From Ureaplasma urealyticum serovar 8 str. ATCC 27618 (lineage in GTDB: Bacteria > Bacillota_I > Bacilli_A > Mycoplasmatales > Mycoplasmoidaceae): a DNA stretch of 64,000 bases. This document shows, piece by piece, positions 1 through 13,271 of the stretch. The stretch is from NCBI RefSeq assembly GCF_000169535.1, contig NZ_AAYN02000002.1:372001-436000 (forward strand), in the 5' to 3' direction. The position numbers were made by a program, and so were the translations under genes. Numbering within the stretch: the first letter of the stretch is position 1; each line of letters opens with the position of its first letter. The notes under the pieces were generated by a model that was not told the DNA's origin, made no database searches, and saw nothing but the letters and a program-made list of their open reading frames with translations.

Positions 1-827
1 AAATTTCATTGTTTGCTTTTAAAAGTATTGTTGAACAAAGCGATTTATTTAATGCTAAAAAAATTTATTTGTTTAAAAATGTTAATTGGTTTGAAAGTTT
101 AGAACAATTAAAAAACGTTCAAGATTTAATTGATTATTTTTTTTCTAATCATATTCCAATCATTATCACAACTGAACTTACAAAGATTTCAACAGCTAAA
201 AAAATCCAAGAAATAATTGCAAAATTTGGACATCAAATTACTTTTATTTCATATTCAAACAAAAACGCTGCTACTTTTTTAAAAGATGAATTAAATGAAC
301 GCCACTTACATTTAGATAAATTAATAGTAGCAACTATTATTCAAAAAACAAATTTTAATATTAATTATTTAAACAATGAATTAAATAAGTTAGAGCTAAT
401 TAATGATTCTTTAAAAAATGTAAATTTAGTTGATATTGATAATTTTATTTGTGATTATGGCGATTATCAAATTTTTAGTTTACTAAATCTTTTATACCAA
501 CAAAAAACAAAAGAATTAATAAATTTAATTAATAAAATGTTAATTGATAAAATTGATGAAGTTACAATAATCAATATGATGGCGACAATGATGAGCACGT
601 ATTATTTAACTAAATATTTAGATGAAAAAAAATATGATAAAAACTTTATAACTAACTCTTTAAATCAAAAACCTTTCGTTGTTAGTTTAAATTTAAAACT
701 AACTAAAAATTATTCTGCAAAATTTTTATATAAAAAGCTTTGCGAACTTTTAAATTTAGAAATTAAAATTAAAGAAAACAAAATTGATAAGTATTTTGGA
801 TTAATGAACTGAGTTTTAAATTTTTAA
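1..827 (+). CDS. holA: DNA polymerase III delta subunit, 5'-truncated by the window edge
   Basis: Clamp-loader subunit that opens the sliding clamp during replication. The reading frame is open from the first bases, so the true start lies upstream and the N-terminal part is missing. What remains (about 275 residues) has the HolA layout: an alpha/beta segment with a hydrophobic strand ending in ITTELTK, then an all-helical C-terminal region. A TGA at 810-812 is read as Trp; the frame ends at TAA 825-827. Identification rests on the overall pattern and length, not on a catalytic motif, since delta subunits have none. Another AAA-like or helical protein cannot be fully excluded. Confidence 0.7.
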
Positions 828-842
828 TGTTTAAATAACATA

Positions 843-848
843 GTATAA
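843..848 (+). promoter_or_regulatory. Candidate -10 box (TATAAT) for the gene at 985
   Basis: A perfect TATAAT lies about 137 bases upstream of the next start codon, in the gap after holA. No convincing -35 box is visible. If used, the transcript would carry a long 5' leader containing the hairpin at 916-961. Confidence 0.35.
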
Positions 849-915
849 TTTTAGATATATTTAACATAAAGATAAAAAACTATATTTAGATTTGTTAAAA
901 TTAATAGACCAAATT

Positions 916-961
916 AAATAAAATGATATTGAGTTATGTGTTAATTCAATGTATTTTATTT
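916..961 (+). promoter_or_regulatory. Leader hairpin before the 985 gene
   Basis: Nine bases at 916-924 (AAATAAAAT) pair perfectly with 953-961, and an inner ATTGA/TCAAT pair extends the stem. The ribosome binding site of the next gene starts ten bases after the stem. There is no clean T-run, so it may be a leader structure rather than a terminator for holA. Confidence 0.4.
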
Positions 962-984
962 TAGATTAAAGAGGTGGTTATTAG

Positions 985-2253
985 ATGCTAAATGCAGAAT
1001 TATCAAGTGCACAAAAAGATTTATATAATTCAATTAAGTCATATTTAAATGTAATTTTTTTGAACCAAAAACTAAATTATGCCATTAAAAACGATGATGA
1101 TTATCGAAGTCAATTAAATAAAGTAATGAACATTTTTGAATATTATGAAGATAATTATGAAATTGCAAACAAAAACTTTCATAGTTATTGACAAGCTTTC
1201 AAATCATATGCTCATTATGAAAAATTAGTTGATAACTTTGATGATTTTGATGATTTAAAAGATATTGTAAGTGGTTTAAAGATTTATGTTTTAAATACAT
1301 TCCAAGTAGATTTAGAACAAGAATCTCAAAAAATTGCTGATATTGACTTCAAATATGATGAAAAAACACAAGCATCAATGGGTTTTTATACAACTGATGA
1401 TCAACAAAATAGTTCGAATCCAACATATGAAAATGTTAGAGCAGAACCTGTTAGTGAAGAAAATTATTCAAATAACGCTTATCAATCAGCTTCTGATTTT
1501 ACAACAGCAAACATTGACAATTTAACAAATATGGTATTTAGTGCTCGTGTTTTAAATGGTGAAATTTATTTATATGAGACAAAACCAAAAGTTATTCCTT
1601 TTTTAAAATATCTTTTCTTTGCCATTAGTTTAGCTTTAGTTTTATTTACAGCTCTAACATATGCTTTCTTAATGGATTTTGGCACACATATGTTAACTGT
1701 TGTTAGTGTAAATGGAATTACACATATTGTTCGTTTAACTTCACCAACCTTTCCAACCCAATTAGTCATATCGTTATTTATTATGATTTATGCTGGATTG
1801 AATGCTTTTAAAAGAAAGATTAGTGAAAACGAGAAATTCCATTTCAAAAATTTTATTTGGATTATTTTATTTGGTGCTTTATTAGTTGTTGCTCTAGCAA
1901 ATATTTTTACTGGTAATTTAAGATTTTCAAGCAATTCTTTTGATGAAATGTTTCGTCAAGCACAAATCAATGATGTTTTAGCTAATTTATCAAGAAACAA
2001 TGACTTTAGTTTTGATTACTCACGTTTACAAAGTGTTTTCTATGGCTTTAGCATTAGTCAAATTTTAGTGTTTTTGGTTATTATTTTAGGAACAATTTTA
2101 ATTATTATTACTTTCATTTTAAATCCAAAACGTGATACTCAAAGAATAAAATTATTACTACAAGAAATTCATGATGATATCTTAACTGGTAAAATCGATC
2201 CTAATACATATTTAAGAACAAAAAATCCTTTTAGAGACTTATTTGGTTTTTAG
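985..2253 (+). CDS. Hypothetical membrane protein, four predicted TM segments
   Basis: 422-residue protein of unknown function. The start at 985 is supported by an AGGTGG Shine-Dalgarno about ten bases upstream; one TGA is read as Trp. The first ~200 residues are hydrophilic and acidic, with a helical N-terminus and a low-complexity Asn/Gln/Ser stretch. Four hydrophobic segments follow: one near residue 215, a second after a short polar loop, then two more near 290 and 360, and the protein ends with a short charged tail. The stop abuts the ATG of the ECF S-component gene (TAGATG), so the two are almost certainly cotranscribed and translationally coupled. No family recognised. Confidence 0.75.
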
Positions 2254-3237
2254 ATGAATTCAAAATTTAAATTTAACTATAATATAGACAATAAATTAGC
2301 GTTATCATTTACAAATGAATTAATTGCTAACAAAAAGCAAAAAATTAAAAAAAGATTTTTGCTTTTTTTATTCCCCTTTTACCCTTTAAAACTTTTTAAA
2401 ACAATTAATTTAATTGTTGTTTTTGCTGTTTTAGTTGCTATTCGTTTAGGAATGGGATTTTTACATATTAAAATACCAGGATTTAATATGGTTATTTCTT
2501 TTACATGAATGGCATTAATGGTTTTAAGTTGGTATTTTGGACCATTAATTGGAATTTTTGCTGGGTTCTTAGTTGATACTTTAGCATGATTGATTAGTGG
2601 TGGAATTTGGTTTTGAATGTATGCTATTCAAGAACCAGCGGTTGGATTTATTGCTGGGTTTTTAGGATCTGTAGTTACACTAAGAAAAAAAACTAAACGA
2701 CCAATAATTGATCTAATAGTTAATCAAGTCTTTATTCTGTTTTTTAGTATATTGACATTATTTATGATTTTAACTTTAGTTAATGATGGAAAAAATTCTT
2801 TATTTAGCATTCTTAAAAAACGTGATAAAGAAATTAATGAAGATTGAATTAGTATTTTTAAATATTTAGCAATTGCTTTTTTAGCTACATTTGTTTTACT
2901 TGTCGAAGCTTTTGTTATCATTTATTATTTACGTAATAAAAATCGTTCGAAAGTACAATTAGTTAATTTTATTTATTGTTCATTATTAGCGATTTTTTCT
3001 ACAATGTTATTTTCATTTGCGCTAGGACCTTATGTAAGTGTAGCGTATTTAAAATATATAAAAGTTCCAATTACGAATTATTTAAAATATGGTGTTAATT
3101 ATTATTTATTACCACGTATCATTAAAGAAAGTATTAAAACACCAATTTATATCATTTTATTATCTTCAATTATTAGTGCATTTGATTATGTTTTTTTAAA
3201 TATTAAACAAATTAATATGCACAAATGAAAGCATTAA
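2254..3237 (+). CDS. ECF transporter S component, folate-type (FolT-like)
   Basis: Membrane substrate-binding subunit of an energy-coupling-factor vitamin importer. After a charged N-terminus of ~45 residues comes a hydrophobic core with the S-component style segment RLGMGFLHIKIPGFN, then a Gly-rich TM segment (PLIGIFAGFLVDTLAW) typical of the folate/pantothenate-type group. At 327 residues it is much longer than usual S components (about 170-200): extra charged loops and a long C-terminal half with more TM segments. Four TGA codons are read as Trp and it ends at TAA 3235-3237. Start and preceding stop are adjacent. Substrate is inferred; folate fits the folD gene in this window. The T component and ATPases are not in view. 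Confidence 0.7.
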
Positions 3238-3247
3238 AAAATAAAAT

Positions 3248-3550
3248 TTATTTCACTTTTTTGATGTGATAAAAATCATTTTTATTAGTGCGTTTAGTAT
3301 AAGAAATAATTGTATTTGTATATTTGTCGACTAAAAAATAATAACCTTTATTTTTAGGGTCCATATAAATATGAAAATTATCATTTAAAGAATTTAAAGG
3401 ACGAATACCTAAAATCCGCTCATTAATAATTGGGATGATGAATGTGTCACTTAGATTTTTAATGTTAACATCAGTGGATGCTGCACGTTCTCGAAAACGA
3501 GCTAATGCATGATCTGTAATTCTAAATTTACTTTTATAATAATATGACAT
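3248..3550 (-). CDS. Hypothetical protein downstream of udk
   Basis: 100-residue basic soluble protein. The N-terminus has a conspicuous ITDHALARFRER motif; similar His-Ala-x-x-Arg-Phe motifs occur in small mobile-element and toxin-like proteins, but I cannot assign a family. It lies 28 bases after udk on the same strand without a clear Shine-Dalgarno, so it is probably the second gene of the udk transcript. Its 3' end converges on the ECF gene with only about ten bases between them. Confidence 0.6.
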   Translation of the reverse strand: MSYYYKSKFRITDHALARFRERAASTDVNIKNLSDTFIIPIINERILGIRPLNSLNDNFHIYMDPKNKGYYFLVDKYTNTIISYTKRTNKNDFYHIKKVK

Positions 3551-3578
3551 AATTTAAAATTAAATTAATTGCTATATT

Positions 3579-4202
3579 TTAATGTATATTATTGATTCAT
3601 TTATGAATTAAATGTAATGCAACACGATTGTGTTCATTTCATAGCACACTAACATTAGCATTCTTTTTACTTGGCTCAACAAATTGATCATACATAGGGC
3701 TAACAGTGCTACGTCATTGAGTAATTACAGATTCAAATGATCGATTACGTTCGTTAACATCTCGAAGGATTCGCCGAATTAAACATTCATCTTTTGGTGT
3801 TTCAATAAAAATTTTTAAATCAGCTATTTGATTAATGACATCATCATAAATCGCATAAATACCTTCAAAAACTATAACATCAACATCACTAATATCAATT
3901 GTTTTATCTAAGCGAATCTCAGTTTTATAATCATAGATTGGTACTTTAATTTTTTTACGTTTTTTAATGTCACTTAATTGCTCTCGCATTAAATCTCATT
4001 CAAAACTACTTGGATGATCATAATTAATTAAACGACGCTCGTTTTTATTTAATTGTGAATTAGAAATATAATAAGAGTCTTGACAAATAATAACGCTTGT
4101 TGTATTTTGAGGAATTCTTGCAACAATTTCATTGGCAAAAGTTGTCTTTCCAGAGCCAGAAGCACCTGCAATTAATACAAGAATCGGGGATTTAGCATTC
4201 AT
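3579..4202 (-). CDS. udk: Uridine kinase
   Basis: Phosphorylates uridine and cytidine to UMP and CMP in pyrimidine salvage. The 207-residue protein has the P-loop GASGSGKTTF near residues 13-22, a DSYY substrate segment, the DHPSSFEW region and the FEGIYA strand typical of the family. Three or more TGA codons are read as Trp; the stop is TAA at 3579-3581. Length matches the usual 205-215. The Shine-Dalgarno is weak. With cmk and deoA in the same window, it fits the nucleoside salvage lifestyle of mollicutes. Confidence 0.95.
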
Positions 4203-4317
4203 ATTTTAAAGCCTTAAATTATTTAAACATATTACTATTATAGATTATGTGTAGGAGTTGGTTTCATTATTCCAACAATTTTATAAAAAAAAGATATTAA
4301 AAAACAATAAAATCATA

Positions 4318-4323
4318 TATAAT
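4318..4323 (+). promoter_or_regulatory. Candidate -10 box for rpmF
   Basis: TATAAT in the 182-base gap between the divergent udk and rpmF genes, about 60 bases before the rpmF start. The -35 is not clear. Confidence 0.4.
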
Positions 4324-4384
4324 TTATAAATGTTATAAAATCCAATAGCTTATGAAATACACAAACTAGAAATGAGGCGATAAT

Positions 4385-4558
4385 ATGGCTGTACAACAAA
4401 GAAGAGTAAGTAAATCAAGAAAAGGAATGCGTCGTAGTCACGATCACCTTACAGTTTCTAATACAGTAGCATGTAATGAATGTGGTAAAGCATTACTACC
4501 TCATAGAGCTTGTCGTGATTGCAAAACTTATAGAAGTATTAAGTTATCAATCAAGTAA
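4385..4558 (+). CDS. rpmF: 50S ribosomal protein L32
   Basis: 57-residue basic ribosomal protein. The N-terminus (AVQQRRVSKSRKGMRRSH) and the four-cysteine zinc ribbon CNECG...CRDC are the L32 signature. Start ATG at 4385 follows a GAGG Shine-Dalgarno. It stands divergent from udk and is followed after six bases by a small membrane protein gene. Confidence 0.97.
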   Translation: MAVQQRRVSKSRKGMRRSHDHLTVSNTVACNECGKALLPHRACRDCKTYRSIKLSIK

Positions 4559-4564
4559 TTTTTT

Positions 4565-4825
4565 ATGATGAACAATAGTGATAAACAAACCAACAATCTT
4601 GATGAAAATCAACAAAAACCAACTACAAACGACTTTTTTAATGATAAAAATAACCAATTAACAAAAGTTTTAAATATTCCAAGTGTTGTTAAATATACTG
4701 AATCAAAAATTAAAAAAAGTGGTAAAAACTTTTCAATTAATTTAATTATTACAACGACAACAATGTTTATTGTAATTGGTATCATTATTACAATTGCCAT
4801 TGCGATTGGCATTAAGTTAGGCTAA
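4565..4825 (+). CDS. Small single-TM hypothetical protein
   Basis: 86 residues: a polar Asn/Gln-rich N-terminal ~55 residues, then one long hydrophobic helix (residues about 58-84) made almost only of Ile, Val, Thr and Ala, ending at the C-terminus. It looks like a tail-anchored membrane protein. It begins six bases after rpmF, so it is probably cotranscribed, and is followed at once by a strong terminator. Family not recognised. Confidence 0.6.
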   Translation: MMNNSDKQTNNLDENQQKPTTNDFFNDKNNQLTKVLNIPSVVKYTESKIKKSGKNFSINLIITTTTMFIVIGIIITIAIAIGIKLG

Positions 4826-4856
4826 TAACAACTTTATCGGTTGTTATTTTTTTTAT
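4824..4856 (+). terminator. Rho-independent terminator after rpmF and the small membrane gene
   Basis: Perfect nine-base stem AATAACAAC (4824-4832) with GTTGTTATT (4840-4848), seven-base loop, then a T-run. Confidence 0.9.
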
Positions 4857-4938
4857 TTTTAGATATAATTCACCTTAGACATATGCTATTAATGTATAAT
4901 TTTAAATAATGTTTTATATTAATTTAAGGGTGAAAACA

Positions 4939-7104
4939 ATGATAGAAAAATTAAAAAACAATAAGACTTTGTTTTTGAATGTAAAGCAAGCTCAAAAACT
5001 AGGGATTAATAACCCTTTAGCACAAGAGATTTTTTTAGATGATCAAAAATTAAATGTTGATTTAATTAATGATATAAGAGATGAGTTTTATTTGGATAAA
5101 GCTATTAGTAAGGGTTATGCTTATTTTAATAATTTACAACAATTTAAAGCAATAGATCTTGATATTTTAGATCATTATCAATTTGCCAAAGTAGCAGTTA
5201 GTAATTTAGATGAGTACGAACAATTAGTTTATACAAAAACTCGTCAATATTTAATTAATAAAGAATTTTGAACTAATGATGGTCTAGATGCATTTGTTGG
5301 TGATGATTTTAAAAGAAAACAATTAACAAATGAAGAGATTGTTAATTTAAAAACTAAATACGATTTGTGAATACAAGAATTACATTTTAGTAATGCACGA
5401 ATTAGTAAACAAATTCATAATTTAAGTAAACATGGTCAAAACGAATTAGACTATGACCAATTTTATGACAAAAAAGCAACCCTTGAATCAAATTTAGATA
5501 TTCTTCAAATTTTAATTTATTTAAAATCATCATTACTTGAATTAGATTTTGACAATGTTTTAAAAGATGACCAAAACAAAATAAGTATTCGTCAATTATT
5601 AGTTGATGATTTAGAATATCTACCATTTTCATTCCAACGTTATGATTATGAATCAAGACGTAATTTTATTAAAAATTCACGTCAACTAGTTGATGAGTCA
5701 ATTGATTTTGATGATGTTGAATATGATGTTTTACATACTAAACAAACAAGTCAACAAACTTCAAAAACTAATGAACCAATTAAAATTGCTGAACTTAAAA
5801 AATTTGAATGTTCACAATTAAGTGATGAACAACAAGCTAATTTAGAAAAAGAATTTTATAGTGCTGGTGCAATTAATTGTTTTGATGAAGTTTGCGAAAA
5901 CGAACAACAAACAAATATCAACAATAAAGAAGAACAAGTAGTAGTCGATGAAAAATCAGGATATTTAAAACCACGTAGTTATCCACGTCACCACGAAACT
6001 CCATTTATGGTTGATGTTGAAAATCGTGTAGATTTTTTAATGGCAGGATATGAAGTTGTTAAAAATGATGATCCATATGCAATTAAACAAGAAGCATTAA
6101 AAAATAATATTTTAGAACAACAAAAAGCTGAAGAAGAAATTGAAGTTGTTGAACAACAAGTTGATGATACTTTAGAAAGTGTAGAAAGCACGCAAAGTGA
6201 TGAACAAATCAACGAAGAATTATCAATCAATGATTTTATTAATGAAACACCAATTGATGATGTAAAACTAGAAAATGAAGATCATACAGTTGTTGATATT
6301 GAAATTGATGAACCAACTCAACCTATTGAAGTAAAACAAGAACAACAAGTAGAAGTAGAAGAAGTTCAAGATGTAGTAGAACCTCAAGAGGTACTTGAAA
6401 CTAACAAAGTTGATCAAGAACAATTAGTTGAAGAAGAAAACAAACCTAAAAAAGATCTTTCAGCAATTCAAATGCGTTTAGATGAAATTGTTAATTCACA
6501 TGAAGAAGATGATAAATTACAAGCACGATTAAATTCAGTTGTAGTTGATAATGACGTAATTGTTGATGACAAAAATCTAGAAGATGATTTAGAAAATAAT
6601 GTAAATCATATCGAACAAGTACACCAATCACAAGTTCAAGAAGCAGAAGTAGCGAATGAACAAAATGCAATTGTTGATGAAGAACTTGATGACAAAAATT
6701 TAAATAATAAAATAGATACTGGTGCTATAAGTGTTGAACAAACTTATGAACCACAAGTTCAAACAAATGATACATTAAATGATTTTGAACCAGCAAGTGT
6801 TAATGAATTACAAGATGATTCATTTAATCAAGTTGTTTTAGAAAATAATGATCTTGACGATTCTAAAATTGAAAATGTTGATGAAAATTCTTCATCACCT
6901 TCATTAGAATCAAACGTTAATTTTAACGATTATGAACAAAATAATGATTTATCATCACAAATTGAATTAACACCGGCTGATTTTGAAATTAAAACACAAG
7001 AAATTAACGATGAAACTGAACGTTTATTGAATGAATTAAATAATAATAAACCTAAACAAAAGAAGAAGTTTTGAACATGATTTAGTTCAAAAAAAGATAA
7101 ATAG
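4939..7104 (+). CDS. Large acidic repeat-rich hypothetical protein
   Basis: 721 residues, no signal peptide and no TM segment. The start at 4939 is preferred over an in-frame ATG at 4909 because AAGGG lies eight bases before it. The first ~340 residues are helical with mixed charge. Residues ~370-710 are extremely acidic and rich in Glu, Asp, Gln, Val and Asn, with recurring VVEQQ/VEVEEVQ-like phrases. The C-terminus turns abruptly basic and aromatic (KPKQKKKFW, then WFSSKKDK). The composition resembles structural or cytoskeletal proteins of mollicutes but no family can be named. The next gene starts 20 bases later, so the two are likely partners. Confidence 0.75.
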
Positions 7105-7124
7105 AGAAAAAGGAATTATTAATC

Positions 7125-8414
7125 ATGAATAAAACTAATCAAATAGTCGATTTATTAACTAATAAAAAAAATGATTCAATCCAAAGACGTGACCAAGTAG
7201 TTTTTGTTAAAAACGAACAAGAAGCTAAAGAAGTTTTAGCATCAGATATTAGCTTAAATGATATTTTTAATCCTTTATTAAGTAATGATTACGAGCAAAA
7301 AAAGATAAAACAATTAGTTATTTTGAATAATAGTATTAAAGTTAACAAAATTGAAGAATATACTAAAGCATTAGAAAACAAAGTTGATGATTTATATACT
7401 AATGTTTCAAATCAATTAATTGAAGATTATCAAAAGATTCAAAATGTAAATACAAATGAAATTGTTACTAAAAATGAAGAATTATTAAATACTCATTTAA
7501 AAGAAGTAGAAAAAATTTGTGAACAAATCATTGATGAATGAAAAATCGAACTTTTAGGTGAAATCAATTTTAAATTTGAACAAGATTTAGTACAAATTGA
7601 TGAAATGCAAGAAAATAAATTAAAGGCTAAATCATTAACAAATGAAGATAGTTTTTTAACAAGACGACAAGTTAAAATTAAAAATAAAATTATTGAAGAA
7701 TTCGAAAAACAACGTACACAAGCTTCACAAAATCATTTATCTAAACGTAATGATATTCTTCAAAAAGAACGTGATGCATTACTAAAAAACAATGAATTAT
7801 TTGAACTAGATTCAAATGGTAATTGAGATAACTTTAAAAAAATAGCTTTATTTATTTCAAGTGAAATTGGCATTATTAATGATTTAGAAGATTTATTAAA
7901 TCATCAAGAATTAATTCGAACTGAAAATTATACAAAACGTGCCACTTTAAATCGTTATCGTATTAATGGACATTTCAAAGATGAAAAAAATTACTTCAAA
8001 GCTTTATATGATTTGCGTGTTAAATTTATGTATGGTTTAGGTTCTGAAATTGTAATTTTAAAATTCTTAATTGAACATTATAAAACATTAAGTGAATTAC
8101 GTTTAAAATTACAAGAATTAAAACACCCACTTTCAAGTTATGCTGTTTATTTTGATGTTTTAAATCGAATTGAAAAACAAACATACTTATTAGCTAAAGT
8201 TGAAGCTTTAAAATATGATAATTATGATTTTAATGCTGATGTTATCTTAGATGGTTTAGAAGAAAATACTACAAACGAAAATCAAGTTGTTAATAAAACA
8301 AAAGTTATTAAAACAATTATTGAACCAAAATACGAATTAGAACTTAATTCAAAAGATAATAAATTTAGTGGTGTTAAAGTTTTTGTTAATGATCAAGAAA
8401 TTACTCCTAAATAA
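7125..8414 (+). CDS. Coiled-coil hypothetical protein, partner of the acidic protein
   Basis: 429 residues, soluble, with long Lys/Glu-rich helices (about residues 90-260) likely to form coiled coils. The C-terminal ~60 residues look beta-rich (EPKYELELNSKDNKFSGVKV). The Shine-Dalgarno AAAGGA precedes ATG 7125. Two TGA codons are read as Trp. It sits directly behind the acidic 721-residue gene and ends at a strong terminator, so the two form a two-gene operon. No known domain recognised. Confidence 0.75.
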
Positions 8415-8441
8415 TCATTCTAAATTTTATAAAGAAATGGA

Positions 8442-8475
8442 AAAAGGCTTTTAATAATGAAAGCCTTTTTATTTT
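8442..8475 (+). terminator. Rho-independent terminator
   Basis: Perfect eleven-base stem AAAAAGGCTTT (8442-8452) with 8461-8471, eight-base loop, T-rich 3' side. Confidence 0.9.
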
Positions 8476-8478
8476 AAA

Positions 8479-9285
8479 ATGAAATTAAAAATCAATTTTT
8501 TATACGAAAAAATACTTAATGAATTATTAAATAAAAAAAATAAAAATCACAAAAAAATTTATGTTTTTTATGATTCAGACTTAGTTAATTTTAATAGTGC
8601 ATATATTCAATCAAAACTAAAATATGCTAAATTATTTTGTGTTGACGTTATTATTTATGATTTAAATGCGTACAAAATTCAAGACAATCACCAATTTTTA
8701 GCAAAGCTAAAACAAGATAACACCGATTTTTTATTTTTTGAATTTCCTTTATCAAATAAGCATTTAGAACAAAACTATTTTCAATATTTAACTTTTGAAA
8801 ATGATCTTGATGGAATTAATTCTCATTTATTTTTAGATCATCAAAGAAATCAAATTATTTATCATCCAGCAACAATCAATGCCATTTTAGCATTAATTCA
8901 AGCATTAGATATTGATTTAGTAAATTATAGAATTTGTATTATTGGACGTTCTATTTATTTAGGAAACTATTTATATAAATTATTAAATGTTAAAAACAAT
9001 AGTATTAAAGTTATTCACTCTCAAACCAAAAAACCATTAGCAATTATTAAACAATCTAACTTTATTATTAGTTGTGTTAATAAAGCGCATATTTTTAGTT
9101 CTAATGATTTAAGTAACAATTCTTATTTAATTGATGTTACGACAGAATATGTTAATAATAAGCTGTGTGGATCTTTTTTAATTGATCAAAATGATGTATC
9201 TAATAGAAACATTAAATACACTCCTGTTCCTGGTGGAATCGGCAAATTAACAACTTTGTTTTTATTTTTAAATTATTTTAAATAA
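8479..9285 (+). CDS. folD: Methylenetetrahydrofolate dehydrogenase/cyclohydrolase, divergent
   Basis: Bifunctional one-carbon enzyme interconverting methylene-, methenyl- and formyl-tetrahydrofolate. Hallmarks in order: AYIQSKLKYAK (the catalytic Tyr and Lys region), EFPLSNKH in place of the usual QLPLP-x-H, DLDG, HPATINAILAL in place of CTP-x-G, the NAD(P) segment IIGRSIYLGNYL, and TPVPGGIGKLT near the C-terminus. At 268 residues it is slightly shorter than usual (280-290) and several consensus positions are altered, as is common in mollicutes. Its ATG lies just past the preceding terminator hairpin. Confidence 0.88.
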   Translation: MKLKINFLYEKILNELLNKKNKNHKKIYVFYDSDLVNFNSAYIQSKLKYAKLFCVDVIIYDLNAYKIQDNHQFLAKLKQDNTDFLFFEFPLSNKHLEQNYFQYLTFENDLDGINSHLFLDHQRNQIIYHPATINAILALIQALDIDLVNYRICIIGRSIYLGNYLYKLLNVKNNSIKVIHSQTKKPLAIIKQSNFIISCVNKAHIFSSNDLSNNSYLIDVTTEYVNNKLCGSFLIDQNDVSNRNIKYTPVPGGIGKLTTLFLFLNYFK

Positions 9286-9356
9286 CGTATAGGATTGGCG
9301 AATATTTTTGTAGTATTATTAAAATATAAGTAATTACATAAGAGATAGTATTTATT

Positions 9357-11243
9357 ATGATTGATAAACAAAAAACAAAACAATTAATTCAAAATCCTAT
9401 AAATGGATTTTTTGATGGATTCAAAAAAACTTTAAATAATGATCTTGATAAGATAATAAATCAACAATTAAAAGGTCAAGAAGATAATATTAATGAAATT
9501 AATGAATTAACTAAAAAAATTAAAGAATTACAAGGCAATATTAAACAACGTAAAAAAAGTGAAAAAATTAACCAAAGAATTTTTTGCAATATTTTGATTG
9601 GTATTTGTTTTGTTATTATTGTGGGTTTGTTCTTTTTACATTTTTATTTAAAAAATCGCAAAATTATTAAAAATTTTAAAAACTTTGAAAACGAAAAAGT
9701 TCATGAAATCAATACATGTAATAAGCATAAAAATCTATATGTTTATAATGTTTTAATGCAAGTTAATCTTTATAAAATCTCACAACAAATTTTTGCTAAA
9801 AATGGTTTATATTTAATGCCAGAAATCCAATATGAAAATATTAAACCAACAGATTTAACTATTTCACATGATGCAAAATTTGTTGGATTTTTTGGAGGAA
9901 TAGAAGTTAAATTTAAAAGTACAGACACTTTTTTAGTTTACTATAAAGAATTTTCAATCAAAGATGTTATTACAAGTGGTACAATTCAAATTTCTTATCG
10001 AAGAGGTGATGAAATTATTAGTGAAACTCTTGTGGCTCATCATAAAGAACCAACACCATTTGTTGATCTTCGTAGCAATTTTATTCATAAAACTAATTAT
10101 GCTCCAGAATTTAATTTTTCAACTTATTCCCAAAGTGTTAATTCACGATCAAAAAGTATTTTTGCTAATTTAGAATTTTCAAAATACTATGGTTTAGGAA
10201 TTTCGACACAAAATTTACAATTTGATACAAAGATGTTAGAGTTTTTTACACCATTTAGTCAAGAAAATTATGAAAACTTTGCTAAGTATTTAAAACAAGA
10301 AGATAAAATGGTACCTATGTTTACAAAAACAACAACATCACTTGTTATTAATGATGAATTATCAACTAATAATATAAAACCATATTTTATAAATTTATTA
10401 ACTAATGAAAGTTATGCAAAAACTTGTGATTTTTTAATTGATACAAATATAAACGCTGATTTACAAACAAACTTAAATACTTTAAAATATCAATTAACAA
10501 AAATTCTTGAAAAATATATTTTGTATTTAACAACAACAAGTTTATCAAGCGTGATTGCTCGGGAATGATATATAAATAATAATAGTTATAAAATTGGTGA
10601 TAATTATGATTATGAAAACTATTATTATGCCAATCAAAACGAATTAACACCTTCATCAATTTCAACAAAGCTTTTTTTAAAAAATCAAATTGCTTTTATT
10701 AATGATTGTAAAGTTATTCCTTTTGCAAAATTAGTTAATAGTCAAATACGATTTGGTATTAATAAAGCACAATTTAATATTAAAAGCTATCATGTTTATG
10801 ATCGTGTCGATGCTGTGCCAGTTTATGCACATGGACGTACGCATGTTATTCCTGTTCCATATCAAGAGTATATTGAATACGAATATCCCTTTATTTGTTT
10901 ATATATTTTAAAACGAAAACAATTAGAAAAAGACATTAGTTTAAAGTATTTTTTACGTACATTCGACAATCTTTTATTATCAAATTTTGAAGATCATAGT
11001 GATTGATCAATTAATGACATTCTTGATTTTAGTGATGATGATTTAAAAAAAGAAGAAAATAAAATGCTTCAAATTTATTTAAAAGAATTAGACACAATTG
11101 TAACTAATGCAAATTTAAATCGAAGTGAGTTTAGTTTTTTAGTAGATAATGATGGTTATTTTATTACAATTAGTAACAAAATAGAATTAGATGAACAAAC
11201 AGAACAAGAATTGTGTACTTGATTACGAAAAGTAAGTATGTAA
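9357..11243 (+). CDS. Hypothetical membrane-anchored protein with N-terminal coiled coil
   Basis: 628 residues. Residues 1-75 are charged and probably coiled coil (INELTKKIKELQ), followed by one strong TM helix near 78-103, then a large soluble region. That region alternates strands and loops (around 160-300), has a Tyr/Asn-rich stretch near 405-420, and ends with an acidic helical part. Several TGA codons are read as Trp and the stop is TAA 11241-11243. With no signal peptidase site the large domain could lie on either side of the membrane. No family recognised. Confidence 0.7.
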
Positions 11244-11249
11244 TAAAAA

Positions 11250-13217
<1,968 letters not shown>

Positions 13218-13226
13218 TTAATTTTT

Positions 13227-13258
13227 AATAACCAATGGCGTATTAACCATTGGTTATT
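13227..13258 (+). terminator. Hairpin after dnaK
   Basis: Perfect twelve-base stem AATAACCAATGG (13227-13238) with 13247-13258 and an eight-base loop. The usual T-run is replaced by TGTTATATAAT, so termination may be partial, and the -10 box of the next gene follows at once. Confidence 0.75.
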
Positions 13259-13262
13259 GTTA

Positions 13263-13268
13263 TATAAT
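13263..13268 (+). promoter_or_regulatory. Candidate -10 box for the PEBP-like gene
   Basis: TATAAT directly behind the dnaK hairpin and directly before the palindrome at 13272-13298. No clear -35. Confidence 0.4.
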
Positions 13269-13271
13269 AAT

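Noticed and set aside
6007-7074. Separate gene starting at the internal ATG 6007
   Set aside because: It is in frame with the gene from 4939 and there is no stop between them once TGA is read as Trp.
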